Positions 1 to 8,639 of a stretch of DNA of 64,000 nucleotides are shown one piece after another. This stretch comes from Leifsonia xyli (lineage in GTDB: Bacteria > Actinomycetota > Actinomycetes > Actinomycetales > Microbacteriaceae), in contig CP014761.1 of the NCBI GenBank assembly GCA_001647635.1, positions 186,001-250,000 of the forward strand, read 5' to 3'. The first letter of the stretch is position 1; the number at the start of each line of letters is the position of its first letter. The position numbers and the translations under genes are program-made. The notes beneath the pieces were generated by a model that was given only the letters and a program-made list of their open reading frames with translations, ran no database searches and had not been told where the DNA came from.

Positions 1-2
1 GA

Positions 3-20
3 ATTAGCGAATTCGCTAAT
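3..20. promoter_or_regulatory. 18-bp perfect palindrome, probable operator of the XRE/nucleotidyltransferase pair
   Basis: ATTAGCGAATTCGCTAAT is identical to its own reverse complement. It ends 15 nt before the ATG of the XRE gene, just upstream of a GAAGGA ribosome binding site at 22-27. XRE-type antitoxins usually repress their own operon by binding such palindromes, so autoregulation is the natural inference. It is AT-rich in a very GC-rich region. The window edge hides anything further upstream. Confidence 0.55.
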
Positions 21-35
21 CGAAGGACGCCCACG

Positions 36-608
36 ATGCAGCTCAACGCTCAACTCAAGAAGGCCCGCCAGCAAGCGGGTTGGACGCAGAAGGACATCTC
101 GGCGCGCTCCGGCGTCGCGCACAGCACCATTTCCCGGTACGAGAGCGGGAAAGCTGCCGTGACCACCGCAACGCTGGAGACGCTGGCCGACAGCCTGGGC
201 ATCACCCTCCTCGCCGTGCCGGGTCGTATCAACGCTGCTGCCGACGTCGCGCAGTTCATCCGGGCGAAGCTGGCCGAAGGGAAGGCGTCGACGGCACGGA
301 GAGCGCTCATTCAGTTCTCCGACGACCTCAGGGCGGGCAATGCGTTCACGACCGCGCTCAGCTTGGCTGTGGAGCCGGACTCAACAGGCAACGCCCATTT
401 CGACGCGGCGATCGCGGGTCTGGCTGAGGTGCGATTGCGGCAACTCGGACTCGAGAGTCCGGAGTGGGTGACAGCGGAGGATCGCTATGCCGACGTCGCC
501 GAGGAGTCGCTCGGCTATCACTGGTCTGCTGAGGACTGGGACGACACCGACCCCGTTCTGCAGTCGCACGGCGTCGTCCTACCGCGAGCCACCCTGGCCA
601 GTGTGTGA
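36..608 (+). CDS. XRE-family helix-turn-helix regulator, probable antitoxin
   Basis: This 190-residue protein starts with a Cro/C1-type HTH at about residues 4-60 (LKKARQQAGWTQ, then HSTISRYESGKA), followed by an acidic C-terminal half of unknown fold. The ATG has GAAGGA 8 nt upstream. Its stop codon TGA shares its A with the ATG of the next gene, so the two are probably translationally coupled. XRE plus nucleotidyltransferase is a familiar toxin-antitoxin-like arrangement, and I infer that this is the DNA-binding antitoxin that controls the pair through the palindrome at 3-20. A stand-alone regulator is the alternative. Confidence 0.75.
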   Translation: MQLNAQLKKARQQAGWTQKDISARSGVAHSTISRYESGKAAVTTATLETLADSLGITLLAVPGRINAAADVAQFIRAKLAEGKASTARRALIQFSDDLRAGNAFTTALSLAVEPDSTGNAHFDAAIAGLAEVRLRQLGLESPEWVTAEDRYADVAEESLGYHWSAEDWDDTDPVLQSHGVVLPRATLASV

Positions 609-1212
609 TGGCCGGCGACAAGATCCTCACGCGAGCCGACATTGTGTGGGGCATCGACCAGATCCGCGCGGGGCTCGGCGAGTTCGGAGCGAGGGGGACG
701 CTGAAGATCATCGGCGGGTCGGCCATGATCCTCGGCGGCCACGCGGACCGGGAAGCCACTGTGGACATCGACGCTGTGGTTCTCGTGCCGCGTCATGCCA
801 TCGCCTCAATCGCGGCCCGCGTAGCGCGACAGCGCGGTTGGCCGGAGAACTGGATCAACCTCGAGGCGGCGGGACTCCACCCGGCGTACGCCGGCCGACC
901 GTTGTGGCAGGCGCGTCCGGATCTGTCGGATGACGCCTCACCGTCGAGTTGGCGACGCAGGAGTCGCTGCTCGCAATGAAACTGGATGCGTCGCGGCGCG
1001 GGCGAGATGACGACGACATCCGGGCTCTTATGACCGCCTGCTCTGTGGCGTCGATCGCCGAGGCCGACGACCACTTCTCGGAGTACTTCCGCGGCGAGTC
1101 GCTTCCGGACAAGGCGGTGGTACTGCTGCGCAGGCTGGGCTATCCGGACGGCGACGAGCAGCTCTACCGGCACATACCGCGGTCCGTCCCGCTCTCCGAC
1201 CGAAGATCCTGA
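608..1212 (+). pseudogene. Nucleotidyltransferase-fold protein (AbiEii/DUF6036-like), frameshifted, probable toxin
   Basis: The first frame opens at ATG 608 (or GTG 605). It holds the minimal nucleotidyltransferase signature: GGS at about residues 36-38 and DID at 53-55, the expected metal ligands. That frame closes at 979 after an unrelated tail. The family-like continuation VELATQESLLAMK lies in another frame from 943 to the stop at 1212 and includes a DDDDIRALM segment. Restoring one C near 936-942 (gcctcaccg to gcctccaccg) joins the halves into about 201 residues. As written, the product would keep the active site but lose its C-terminal part. Whether the lesion is real or a sequencing error is open. 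Pairing with the XRE gene suggests a toxin. Confidence 0.6.
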
Positions 1213-1258
1213 CCACCCCCACCCGGCGTTCCGGCGCGGCAAGCCCGTGAACGTCCGG

Positions 1259-1264
1259 TAAATT
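1259..1264 (+). promoter_or_regulatory. -10 box for smc (leaderless type)
   Basis: TAAATT lies 7 nt before the GTG start of smc, and no Shine-Dalgarno sequence is visible between them. The spacing puts the transcription start at or next to the start codon. Confidence 0.45.
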
Positions 1265-1271
1265 CGCCTGC

Positions 1272-4200
1272 GTGTACTTGAAGAGTCTGACGCTCAAGGG
1301 CTTCAAGTCGTTCGCGCAGCCGACGACGTTCGCCTTCGAGCCGGGCGTCACCTGCGTCGTCGGCCCGAACGGGTCCGGCAAGTCGAACGTCGTCGACGCG
1401 CTCGCCTGGGTGATGGGGGAGCAGGGCGCCAAGACGCTGCGCGGCGGCAAAATGGAGGACGTCATCTTCGCCGGCACCGCCACCCGCGGTCCGCTCGGCC
1501 GCGCCGAGGTGCAGCTCACCATCGACAACTCCGACGGCGCCCTGCCGATCGAGTACTCCGAAGTCACGATCTCGCGCACGCTGTTCCGCAACGGCGGCAG
1601 CGAATACGCCATCAACGGGCAGTCCTGCCGCCTCCTGGATGTGCAAGAGCTGCTCAGCGACTCCGGCCTCGGTCGCGAGATGCACGTCATCGTCGGTCAG
1701 GGTCAGCTCGACGCCGTCCTGCACGCCAGCCCCGAGGACCGCCGCGGCTTCATCGAAGAGGCAGCCGGCATCCTGAAGCACCGCCGCCGCAAGGAGAAGA
1801 CGCTGCGCAAGCTGGAGGCGATGCAGACCAACCTGACGCGCCTCAGCGACCTGGCGGGCGAGGTCCGCCGCCAGCTGAAGCCGCTCGGGCACCAGGCCGA
1901 GATCGCGCGCGAGGCGCAGTCCATCGCCGCCGTGGTCCGGGATGCGCGGGCGCGCCTGCTCGCGGATGAGGTGGTCACCCTCCGCCGCACCCTCGACGAC
2001 CACGGCCGCACCGAGGCGGAGCGGCACAGCGAGCAGATCGTGCTGCAGGAGCAGCTGGAGCAGAAGCAGCTCCGCCGCACCCGCCTCGAGCAGGCGCAGG
2101 TGGGGGATGCCGTCGACAGGGCCCGCAGCACCGCCTTCGCCCTGGAATCGGTGCAGGAGCGGCTCCGGGGGCTCTTCACCCTCGCCAATCAGCGCGTCGC
2201 GCTGCTCGGCAGCCAGGCCGACTCCTCCGACGCCGCCCCGAGCGTCACCCCGCAGAACGTCCAGGACGCCCGCGACGAGGCCGAGCGCCTGCGCGGCGTG
2301 GTGACCGAGGCGGAGGCGGCGTGGACCGCGGCGCAGGCCGCCACCCGCAACGCCCGCGCCCGGCTGGACGCGGTGGATGAGGAGATCGCGGCGCAGAGCG
2401 CGCTGGTCTCCCGTCACGACCTGGAGATCTCCAAGCTGAACGGTCAGGCCGAGGCGGCCGCCCAGCGGTTGGCGGCCGTCCGCGGCGAGGTCCTCCGCCA
2501 GCAGAACGCCCTCGACGCCGCGACTGAGCGGCGGGAGCGCGCCCGCGCCGAGTTCGCGGCCCGCGAGGCCGAGGCGGCGACCGCGGACATCGGAGAGGGC
2601 GACCTCGACGAGGCCTACGAGCTCGCGCAGGCGGCCGTCTTCGAGGCCGAGGGCGAGATCGAGCGCCTGCGCGAGGAGCTGCACACGCTCGAACGCGAAC
2701 GCGACGCGCTGGCCGCCCGCACCAGCGCCCTGTCGCTCGCGCTCGACCAGAAGGACGGCTCGGCCGCCCTCGTCGCCGCGCGCCTCGACGGCGTCCGCGG
2801 TCTCGTCGCCGAGCACGTCCGCGTCCATCCCGGGCACGAGGCGGCCATCGCCGCCGCCCTCGGCACGCTCGCCGACGCCGTCCTCGCCGACGACCGCGGA
2901 TCCGCGCGCGCCGCCGTCGCACACGCCGCGTCCGGCGACCTCGGCCGGGTCGAGGTCGTGATCGCCGATGCCGCCGCCGCCGACGTCGATCTGACCGGCG
3001 TCGCCGGCGTCGTTCCGGCGGCCACCGTGGTGGAGGCGCCCGCGGGCGTCCGCGGCATCCTCGCGTTCACCGCGATCGCCGACGACCTGGAGGCGGCCCA
3101 GCGCGCCTTCGAGGCGTTCCGCGGCCGCGCTCTCGGCGGTCCGGTGACCATCATCACGAGGTCCGGCGACGTGCTGACCGAGCACGTCCTCCGCGGCGGC
3201 TCCGGCGCCAAGCAGAGCCGCATCGAGCTCATCGCCGACCGGGAGGCCGCGCAGGAGCGCCTGACCGAGGTGACATCGCTCATCGACCGCGCGAAGTTCG
3301 CGCTCGCCGAGCAGCGCGGCGTGCTGCAGGTGGCGAAGGAGCAGTCGCAGGCGGCCCTGACGACCCTGCGCGAGTTCGACGCCAAGCTCGCGGCGCGAAC
3401 CGAGCAGCTCAACCGTCTCAAGGTCCAGCTGGAGGCGTCCCAGGCCGAGTTCGACCGGCTCAGCAAGGCGCTCGAGCAGGCCGCCGAGCGTGTGGCAGAG
3501 GCCGAGCAGGCGGCCGAGAAGGCGAAGGCGGAGCTGGATGCGGCCCGCTCGCGTCCCCGCCCCATCCTCGACGTCAGTGCCCGCGACGGCCTGTCGGCCG
3601 AGCTGGATGCCGCCCGCGAGGCGGAGGTGGAGGCGCGCCTGGCCGTCGAGACGGCGAAGGAGCGCGTCCGCGCCGAGCAGGCCCGCGGCGAGGCCCTCGC
3701 CCGCCGCCTCGACGCCGAGCGGGCCGCCGCCGAGGAGGCCGCCCGCCGCGCGGTCATCCGCAGGCGCCAGCTGGACGCCGCCGAGTCCGTGATCGCCGCC
3801 CTGCCCGCGGTGCTGTCCTCGGTCGACCGCAGCGTCGCGCAGGCCCGCGTCGAGCTGGCCACGGCGGAGGCCGAACGCGCCAGCCAGAACGAGGAGCTCG
3901 CGACGCTGCGCCGTGACGAGAACGCCGTCCGCGAGCGGCTGCAGGCCATCACCGAGTCGGTGCACGGCCTGGAGCTGCAGATCTATGAGAAGAAGCTGCA
4001 CCTGTCGAGCCTGCTGGAGCGCGCCGGCAGCGAGCTCGGCCTGGTCGAGGACGTGCTGGTCGCCGAGTACGGGCCGGAGGTCCCCGTTCCGGTGGACGTC
4101 GCCCGCGGCGAGGAGCAGGGCGCCGAGCCCGACGCCGAGCCGCAGACGGTCCCCTTCGCTCGTGAGCAGCAGCAGAAGCGCCTCGCCGCCGCCGAGCGCA

Positions 4201-4820
4201 AGCTCGCGCAGCTCGGCCGCGTCAACCCGCTCGCGCTCGAGGAGTTCGCCGCCCTGGAGCAGCGGCACAAGTTCCTCACTGAGCAGCTGACCGACCTCAC
4301 TAACACCCGCAAGGACCTGCTGACGATCATCGAGGACATCGACGAGCGGATGCAGACGATCTTCGAGTCCGCGTTCGCCGACACCGAGGCGGCGTTCACG
4401 CGCGTGTTCCCCATCCTTTTCCCCGGCGGCCAGGGGAGCATCACGCTGACCAACCCGGACGACCTGCTCACCACGGGCATCGAGGTCTCGGTGAAGCCGG
4501 CCGGCAAGAAGATCGAGCGCCTGTCGCTGCTCTCGGGCGGCGAGCGGTCGCTCGCGGCGGTCGCCCTGCTGATCGCGATCTTCAAGGCGCGCCCCAGCCC
4601 CTTCTACATCATGGACGAGGTGGAGGCGGCCCTCGACGACGCCAACCTCGGCCGCCTGCTGACGATCTTCGAAGACCTCCGCGAGAGCAGCCAGCTCATC
4701 GTGATCACGCACCAGAAGCGGACGATGGAGATCGCGGACGCGCTCTACGGCGTCTCGATGCGGCAGGACGGCGTGTCCGCGGTCGTCGGCCAGCGCGTCG
4801 CGCAGGAGCAGGCCAGCTAG
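1272..4820 (+). CDS. smc: Chromosome segregation protein SMC
   Basis: This 1182-residue condensin ATPase compacts and segregates the chromosome, normally with ScpA and ScpB. The Walker A motif GPNGSGKSN is at residues 31-39. Long coiled coils flank a hinge at roughly 510-650. The C-terminal head carries the ABC signature LSGGERS at about 1087 and the Walker B MDE at 1114-1116. The length is normal for the family. The start is GTG directly after a leaderless-type -10 box. In most actinobacteria smc follows rnc and mutM and precedes ftsY. Here a toxin-antitoxin-like pair lies upstream and an opposite-strand CHAD gene separates it from ftsY. Confidence 0.97.
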   Translation: MYLKSLTLKGFKSFAQPTTFAFEPGVTCVVGPNGSGKSNVVDALAWVMGEQGAKTLRGGKMEDVIFAGTATRGPLGRAEVQLTIDNSDGALPIEYSEVTISRTLFRNGGSEYAINGQSCRLLDVQELLSDSGLGREMHVIVGQGQLDAVLHASPEDRRGFIEEAAGILKHRRRKEKTLRKLEAMQTNLTRLSDLAGEVRRQLKPLGHQAEIAREAQSIAAVVRDARARLLADEVVTLRRTLDDHGRTEAERHSEQIVLQEQLEQKQLRRTRLEQAQVGDAVDRARSTAFALESVQERLRGLFTLANQRVALLGSQADSSDAAPSVTPQNVQDARDEAERLRGVVTEAEAAWTAAQAATRNARARLDAVDEEIAAQSALVSRHDLEISKLNGQAEAAAQRLAAVRGEVLRQQNALDAATERRERARAEFAAREAEAATADIGEGDLDEAYELAQAAVFEAEGEIERLREELHTLERERDALAARTSALSLALDQKDGSAALVAARLDGVRGLVAEHVRVHPGHEAAIAAALGTLADAVLADDRGSARAAVAHAASGDLGRVEVVIADAAAADVDLTGVAGVVPAATVVEAPAGVRGILAFTAIADDLEAAQRAFEAFRGRALGGPVTIITRSGDVLTEHVLRGGSGAKQSRIELIADREAAQERLTEVTSLIDRAKFALAEQRGVLQVAKEQSQAALTTLREFDAKLAARTEQLNRLKVQLEASQAEFDRLSKALEQAAERVAEAEQAAEKAKAELDAARSRPRPILDVSARDGLSAELDAAREAEVEARLAVETAKERVRAEQARGEALARRLDAERAAAEEAARRAVIRRRQLDAAESVIAALPAVLSSVDRSVAQARVELATAEAERASQNEELATLRRDENAVRERLQAITESVHGLELQIYEKKLHLSSLLERAGSELGLVEDVLVAEYGPEVPVPVDVARGEEQGAEPDAEPQTVPFAREQQQKRLAAAERKLAQLGRVNPLALEEFAALEQRHKFLTEQLTDLTNTRKDLLTIIEDIDERMQTIFESAFADTEAAFTRVFPILFPGGQGSITLTNPDDLLTTGIEVSVKPAGKKIERLSLLSGGERSLAAVALLIAIFKARPSPFYIMDEVEAALDDANLGRLLTIFEDLRESSQLIVITHQKRTMEIADALYGVSMRQDGVSAVVGQRVAQEQAS

Positions 4821-4827
4821 CCCGTCC

Positions 4828-5610
4828 TCACCACTCGATGGCGGCGAGGGCGTCGTCGAGCGGCGCCAGCGCCTCGGCGGCCTGTCGCTCGCAGTCGGCG
4901 GCGATCGGGTCGAGCGTGCCGTCGGGCGCTCCTTCGCGCAGTTGCCTGGCCAGCAGGATGAGATCGCGGTGGTCGCCGAGCGCGTCCTGGACCGTCTCTG
5001 CGGCCTCGGCCAGGCGCACGGCACGGTCGCCGAGGTCGTCGGCCACCGCCTCGGCGGCGTAGCGCAGCCGACGCGCAGCCTTACGGGTCGCGTGCCGCTG
5101 TTCCAGCGCGTCGCCCTCGCCCCGCTGTACGCGGCGGACGGCCTTCTTGAGCCCCTTCTGCGCGACCTTCCCGGGATCCGCTTCGCCGGCATCGCTCAAC
5201 GGGGGAGCCGCCGCGAACTGCTGCAGGTCCGCCAGCAGCTCCCGGTGGCCGCGGCTGCGCAGCAGCCGAAGGAGGTCGTCCAGCGCACGTTCGTGCTGCT
5301 CCCGCGTCCTCGCCGCCAGGGCCGAGATCGTCTCCACCACCGCGGCGCTCATCTGCTCGTTCGCCAACCCGGCCAGGTCCCCTGCGCGCACCTCCAGGTC
5401 GCGCACGTTGCCGAGTCGGTGCCCGAGGGTCTTCATCCGGGCACGCAGTCGCCGGTCCTCCTCACGATCGAACGCGCGGCGGTACACGCTCAGGATGCTG
5501 CGCAGCCGCCGCACCCGCGTGCGCGCCTGATGGACCGCGTCCTCGCCGCCCGTCTCGATCGCCACCAGCTGCTCCGCCAGCTCCGCCGAGACCCCCACGA
5601 GCGCGTACAT
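4828..5610 (-). CDS. CHAD-domain protein
   Basis: The 260-residue product fits the CHAD family: conserved histidines and basic helices such as AVHQARTRVRRLRSIL near the N-terminus, GNVRDLEV, and a second helical half with KAARRLRY. CHAD domains are all-helical, positively charged and are known to bind polyphosphate. The role here is not known. The frame also allows an ATG at 5625, but a TACCGT box at 5617-5622 sits 6 nt before the ATG at 5610, matching the leaderless starts elsewhere in this window, so 5610 is preferred. The gene points away from ftsY and converges on smc with a 7-nt gap. Confidence 0.85.
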   Translation of the reverse strand: MYALVGVSAELAEQLVAIETGGEDAVHQARTRVRRLRSILSVYRRAFDREEDRRLRARMKTLGHRLGNVRDLEVRAGDLAGLANEQMSAAVVETISALAARTREQHERALDDLLRLLRSRGHRELLADLQQFAAAPPLSDAGEADPGKVAQKGLKKAVRRVQRGEGDALEQRHATRKAARRLRYAAEAVADDLGDRAVRLAEAAETVQDALGDHRDLILLARQLREGAPDGTLDPIAADCERQAAEALAPLDDALAAIEW

Positions 5611-5635
5611 GACCACACGGTACATCCGGCCCGGC

Positions 5636-5641
5636 TAATCT
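5636..5641 (+). promoter_or_regulatory. -10 box for ftsY (leaderless type)
   Basis: TAATCT ends 7 nt before the ftsY ATG. The short divergent gap to the CHAD gene leaves no room for a conventional leader on either side. Confidence 0.45.
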
Positions 5642-5648
5642 GATCATC

Positions 5649-6524
5649 ATGGCTGACCGCACCCCCTGGTCTCTGTCGGGCGCCCTTCGCGGGCTGTTCG
5701 CCAAGAAGACCATCGACGACGACACCTGGGACGACCTCGAGACGGCGCTGATCACCGCCGACTTCGGACCGGATGTCACCGAGGCGGTCGTCGACGACCT
5801 GCGCGCGAAGGTGGAGCGGTACCACACGACCGACCCGGCCGACCTGCAGCGGATGCTGCGCGAGACGCTCGAGGAGCGCCTGTCCAAGCTCGACACCACG
5901 CTCAAGCTGAGCGATCGCCCGGCGGTCGTGCTGGTCGTCGGCGTGAACGGCGTCGGCAAGACCACGACGATCGGCAAGTTCGCGAAGTTCCTGCGCACCT
6001 ACGACCGCTCGGTGGTCGTCGGCGCGGCGGACACGTTCCGCGCCGCGGCCGTCGAGCAGCTGGCGACCTGGGCCGAGCGCGCGGGCGCCGAGATCGTCCG
6101 CCCGCAGCAGCAGGGGCAAGATCCTGCGTCCGTCGCGTTCCAGACCGTCGAGAAGGCGAAGCGCGACGGCACCGAGATCGTCATCATCGACACCGCCGGC
6201 CGGCTGCAGACCAAGGGCGGTCTGATGGACGAACTGTCCAAGATCAAGCGCGTCGTCGAGAAGCAGTCGCCGATCGCCGAGGTGCTGCTCGTCCTCGACG
6301 CGACGACCGGCCAGAACGGCCTGGCGCAGGCGGAGGCGTTCCTCGAGCACGCCGGGGTGACCGGACTCGTGCTCACCAAGCTCGACGGCTCGGCGAAGGG
6401 CGGTTTCGTGCTGGCCGTGCAGGAGCGCACGGGCATCCCGATCAAGCTGGTCGGACAGGGCGAGGGGATCAACGACCTGACCGGTTTCACCCCGCACGTC
6501 TTCGCCCAGCAGCTGGTGGGATAG
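5649..6524 (+). CDS. ftsY: Signal recognition particle receptor FtsY
   Basis: This SRP receptor GTPase delivers ribosome-SRP complexes to the membrane translocon. In the 291-residue sequence an N-terminal helical N domain (about 1-85) is followed by the G domain: GVNGVGKT at 98-105, DTAGR at 181-185 and TKLDGSAKGG from 243. The long acidic A domain of E. coli FtsY is absent, as is common in Gram-positive bacteria. Its partner ffh lies 0.5 kb downstream, and only a DUF2004 gene separates them. Confidence 0.97.
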   Translation: MADRTPWSLSGALRGLFAKKTIDDDTWDDLETALITADFGPDVTEAVVDDLRAKVERYHTTDPADLQRMLRETLEERLSKLDTTLKLSDRPAVVLVVGVNGVGKTTTIGKFAKFLRTYDRSVVVGAADTFRAAAVEQLATWAERAGAEIVRPQQQGQDPASVAFQTVEKAKRDGTEIVIIDTAGRLQTKGGLMDELSKIKRVVEKQSPIAEVLLVLDATTGQNGLAQAEAFLEHAGVTGLVLTKLDGSAKGGFVLAVQERTGIPIKLVGQGEGINDLTGFTPHVFAQQLVG

Positions 6525-6527
6525 GGT
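6522..6527 (+). promoter_or_regulatory. -10 box for the DUF2004 gene, overlapping the ftsY stop codon
   Basis: TAGGGT starts on the TAG stop of ftsY and is followed by 6 nt and then the ATG at 6534. The termination codon therefore doubles as the first half of a -10 box. Confidence 0.4.
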
Positions 6528-6533
6528 CGCGCC

Positions 6534-7034
6534 ATGGCGATCGAGCACGACTTCTTCGGCCTCATCGACGAGACGGCGAGCGGCGGCCTCGCCTGGGACG
6601 ACACGGTGGAGCTGGGCGACCAGGCCGTCGAGGTCGAACTTCTGGCCGACGACGAGAGCGGTGTGCCGGAGTTCGCGCTGGACTCGGCCGCAGCGCTCAT
6701 CCAGGCGCTGGAGGGCTTCGACGCCCGGGCACGCGATGCGCTGATCGCCGAGCTCAGCTCCCGTCAGTCGGCCACGACCAGCTACATCGACGAGCACGTC
6801 GACAAGCTGGGCGACGACCTCCTCGACCTGCTCGTCTACAACTCCGGCGACATCGCCATCGACGTGCTGCGGTCGCTGCAACTGCTCACCGTCGTCATCC
6901 AGGCTGACCGCGCCGACGAGGACGAGGTGTTCGCGACCTTCGACTACTCCATCGCGCCGGACGAGACGGATGCGGTGCTGACGGTGTCGTTCGACGTGCG
7001 CGGCGACGTGGTCTCGGTGGAGACCCAGTCGTAG
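6534..7034 (+). CDS. DUF2004 family protein
   Basis: This acidic 166-residue soluble protein has no signal peptide or membrane segment. The overall sequence, with a central YIDEHVDKLGDDLLD helix and a C-terminal FDYSIAPDETDAVLTVSFD strand region, resembles the DUF2004 family, for which no function is established. It lies between ftsY and ffh on the same strand, probably with its own leaderless promoter at the ftsY stop. Confidence 0.75.
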   Translation: MAIEHDFFGLIDETASGGLAWDDTVELGDQAVEVELLADDESGVPEFALDSAAALIQALEGFDARARDALIAELSSRQSATTSYIDEHVDKLGDDLLDLLVYNSGDIAIDVLRSLQLLTVVIQADRADEDEVFATFDYSIAPDETDAVLTVSFDVRGDVVSVETQS

Positions 7035-7039
7035 CCCGG

Positions 7040-7045
7040 TAGAAT
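7040..7045 (+). promoter_or_regulatory. -10 box for ffh
   Basis: TAGAAT lies 9 nt before the ffh ATG. The intervening aacgggatc has no convincing ribosome binding site, so the transcript is probably leaderless or nearly so. Confidence 0.45.
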
Positions 7046-7054
7046 AACGGGATC

Positions 7055-8626
7055 ATGGCTACTTTCGGCTCGCTGTCCGACCGTCTTGCGGACACCTTCA
7101 AGAACCTTCGCACCAAGGGCAAGCTGTCTCCGGCGGATGTCGACGGCACCGTGCGCGAGATCCGGCGCGCTCTGCTCGACGCCGACGTGGCGCTCCCGGT
7201 GGTCAAGGACTTCACCGGCAAGGTGCGCGAGCGCGCGCTCAGCGACGAGGTGAACAAGGCGCTGAACCCAGCTCAGCAGGTCGTCCAGATCGTCAACGAG
7301 GAGCTGATCGGCATCCTCGGCGGTCAGCAGCGTCGCCTGCAGTTCGCGAAGCGTCCGCCGACGGTCATCATGCTCGCCGGCCTCCAGGGCGCCGGTAAGA
7401 CGACGCTCGCCGGCAAGCTCGGCAAGTGGCTCGTGAAAGACGGCCACACGCCGCTCCTGGTCGCAGCCGACCTCCAGCGTCCCAACGCCGTCACCCAGCT
7501 GCAGATCGTCGGCGAGCAGGCGGGCGTCCCCGTCTTCGCCCCCGAGCCGGGCAACGGCGTCGGCAACCCGGTCAAGGTCGCCAAGGACGCTCTGAAGTTC
7601 GCCGAGACCAAGCAGTACGACACGGTCGTCATCGACACCGCCGGCCGTCTGGGCGTCGACGCCGAGCTGATGAAGCAGGCCGCCGACATCCGCAAGGCGA
7701 CCGACCCGGACGAGGTCCTCTTCGTCATCGACGCGATGATCGGTCAGGACGCGGTCGCGACGGCGAAGGCGTTCCAGGACGGCGTCGACTTCACCGGCGT
7801 CGTGCTCTCCAAGCTCGACGGCGACGCGCGCGGTGGCGCCGCGCTCTCGGTCGCCTCCGTCACCGGCCGTCCGATCATCTTCGCCTCCACCGGCGAGAAC
7901 CTCGACGACTTCGAGCCGTTCCACCCGGACCGGATGGCGTCGCGCATCCTCGACCTCGGTGACATCCTCACCCTCATCGAGCAGGCCCAGGAGGCCTTCG
8001 ACGAGGAGGAGGCGCGCAAGGTCGCCGAGAAGTTCGCGACCGACAGCTTCACGCTCGACGACTTCCTCAAGCAGATGCAACAGCTGCGCAACATGGGCTC
8101 CATCAAGAAGATGATGGGCATGCTGCCGGGCGCCGGCCAGATGAAGCAGCAGCTCGACAACTTCGACGAGAAGGAGATCGTCCGCACCGAGGCGATCATC
8201 CAGTCGATGACGAAGGCCGAGCGCACCAACCCGAAGCTGTTGAACGGCTCCCGCCGCTTGCGCATCGCGAAGGGATCGGGCACCACCGTCACCGAGGTGA
8301 ACCAGCTCGTGACGCGGTTCGAGCAGGCCGCGAAGATGATGAAGACCGTCGCCAAGGGCGGCGTGCCGAACGTCCCCGGCATGGGACCCATCCCCGGCGC
8401 CTCCTACGCGGGTCGCAAGCAGCCCAAGAACAAGAAGAAGAGCGGATCGCGCTCCGGCAACCCAGCGAAGCGCGCGGCGGAGAACGCCGCGCTGGCAGCC
8501 GGCGTCAAGCCGGGCGGTTCGGCGGGCGCGGGCGGCAGCGGCTTCGGCCTCGGCAGTGCCCCGGCCCCGCAGGGCGGCCCGTCCGACGACGAGATGGCCG
8601 CTCTCCAGAAGTTCCTCGGCCGCTAG
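7055..8626 (+). CDS. ffh: Signal recognition particle protein Ffh
   Basis: This 523-residue SRP54 homologue binds 4.5S RNA and signal peptides of nascent membrane and secreted proteins, then docks with FtsY. The N domain spans about 1-95. The G domain has GLQGAGKT at 109-116 and DTAGRLG further on. The methionine-rich M domain follows, with MQQLRNMGSIKKMMGMLPG. The C-terminus extends beyond the E. coli protein by a Lys-rich then Gly/Ala-rich tail of some 80 residues, common in actinobacteria. The gene converges with an SGNH-hydrolase gene 9 nt away. Confidence 0.97.
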   Translation: MATFGSLSDRLADTFKNLRTKGKLSPADVDGTVREIRRALLDADVALPVVKDFTGKVRERALSDEVNKALNPAQQVVQIVNEELIGILGGQQRRLQFAKRPPTVIMLAGLQGAGKTTLAGKLGKWLVKDGHTPLLVAADLQRPNAVTQLQIVGEQAGVPVFAPEPGNGVGNPVKVAKDALKFAETKQYDTVVIDTAGRLGVDAELMKQAADIRKATDPDEVLFVIDAMIGQDAVATAKAFQDGVDFTGVVLSKLDGDARGGAALSVASVTGRPIIFASTGENLDDFEPFHPDRMASRILDLGDILTLIEQAQEAFDEEEARKVAEKFATDSFTLDDFLKQMQQLRNMGSIKKMMGMLPGAGQMKQQLDNFDEKEIVRTEAIIQSMTKAERTNPKLLNGSRRLRIAKGSGTTVTEVNQLVTRFEQAAKMMKTVAKGGVPNVPGMGPIPGASYAGRKQPKNKKKSGSRSGNPAKRAAENAALAAGVKPGGSAGAGGSGFGLGSAPAPQGGPSDDEMAALQKFLGR

Positions 8627-8639
8627 CCTCGCGGGCTAG
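8623..8639. terminator. Short hairpin spanning the ffh and SGNH-hydrolase stop codons
   Basis: CTAGCC at 8623-8628 and GGCTAG at 8634-8639 form a 6-bp stem with a 5-nt loop. The stem contains the TAG stops of both convergent genes. There is no T-tract, so termination activity is doubtful. Confidence 0.25.

Noticed and set aside
9..15. EcoRI site at the left end as a cloning junction or vector scar
   Set aside because: GAATTC lies in the centre of an 18-bp natural palindrome with a gene-appropriate context; no vector sequence is seen.
1164..5192. A 1342-codon open frame on the minus strand across smc
   Set aside because: It is the antisense shadow of smc in high-GC DNA: Leu/Ala/Gly/Arg-rich, no domain, and it covers both smc and the CHAD start.
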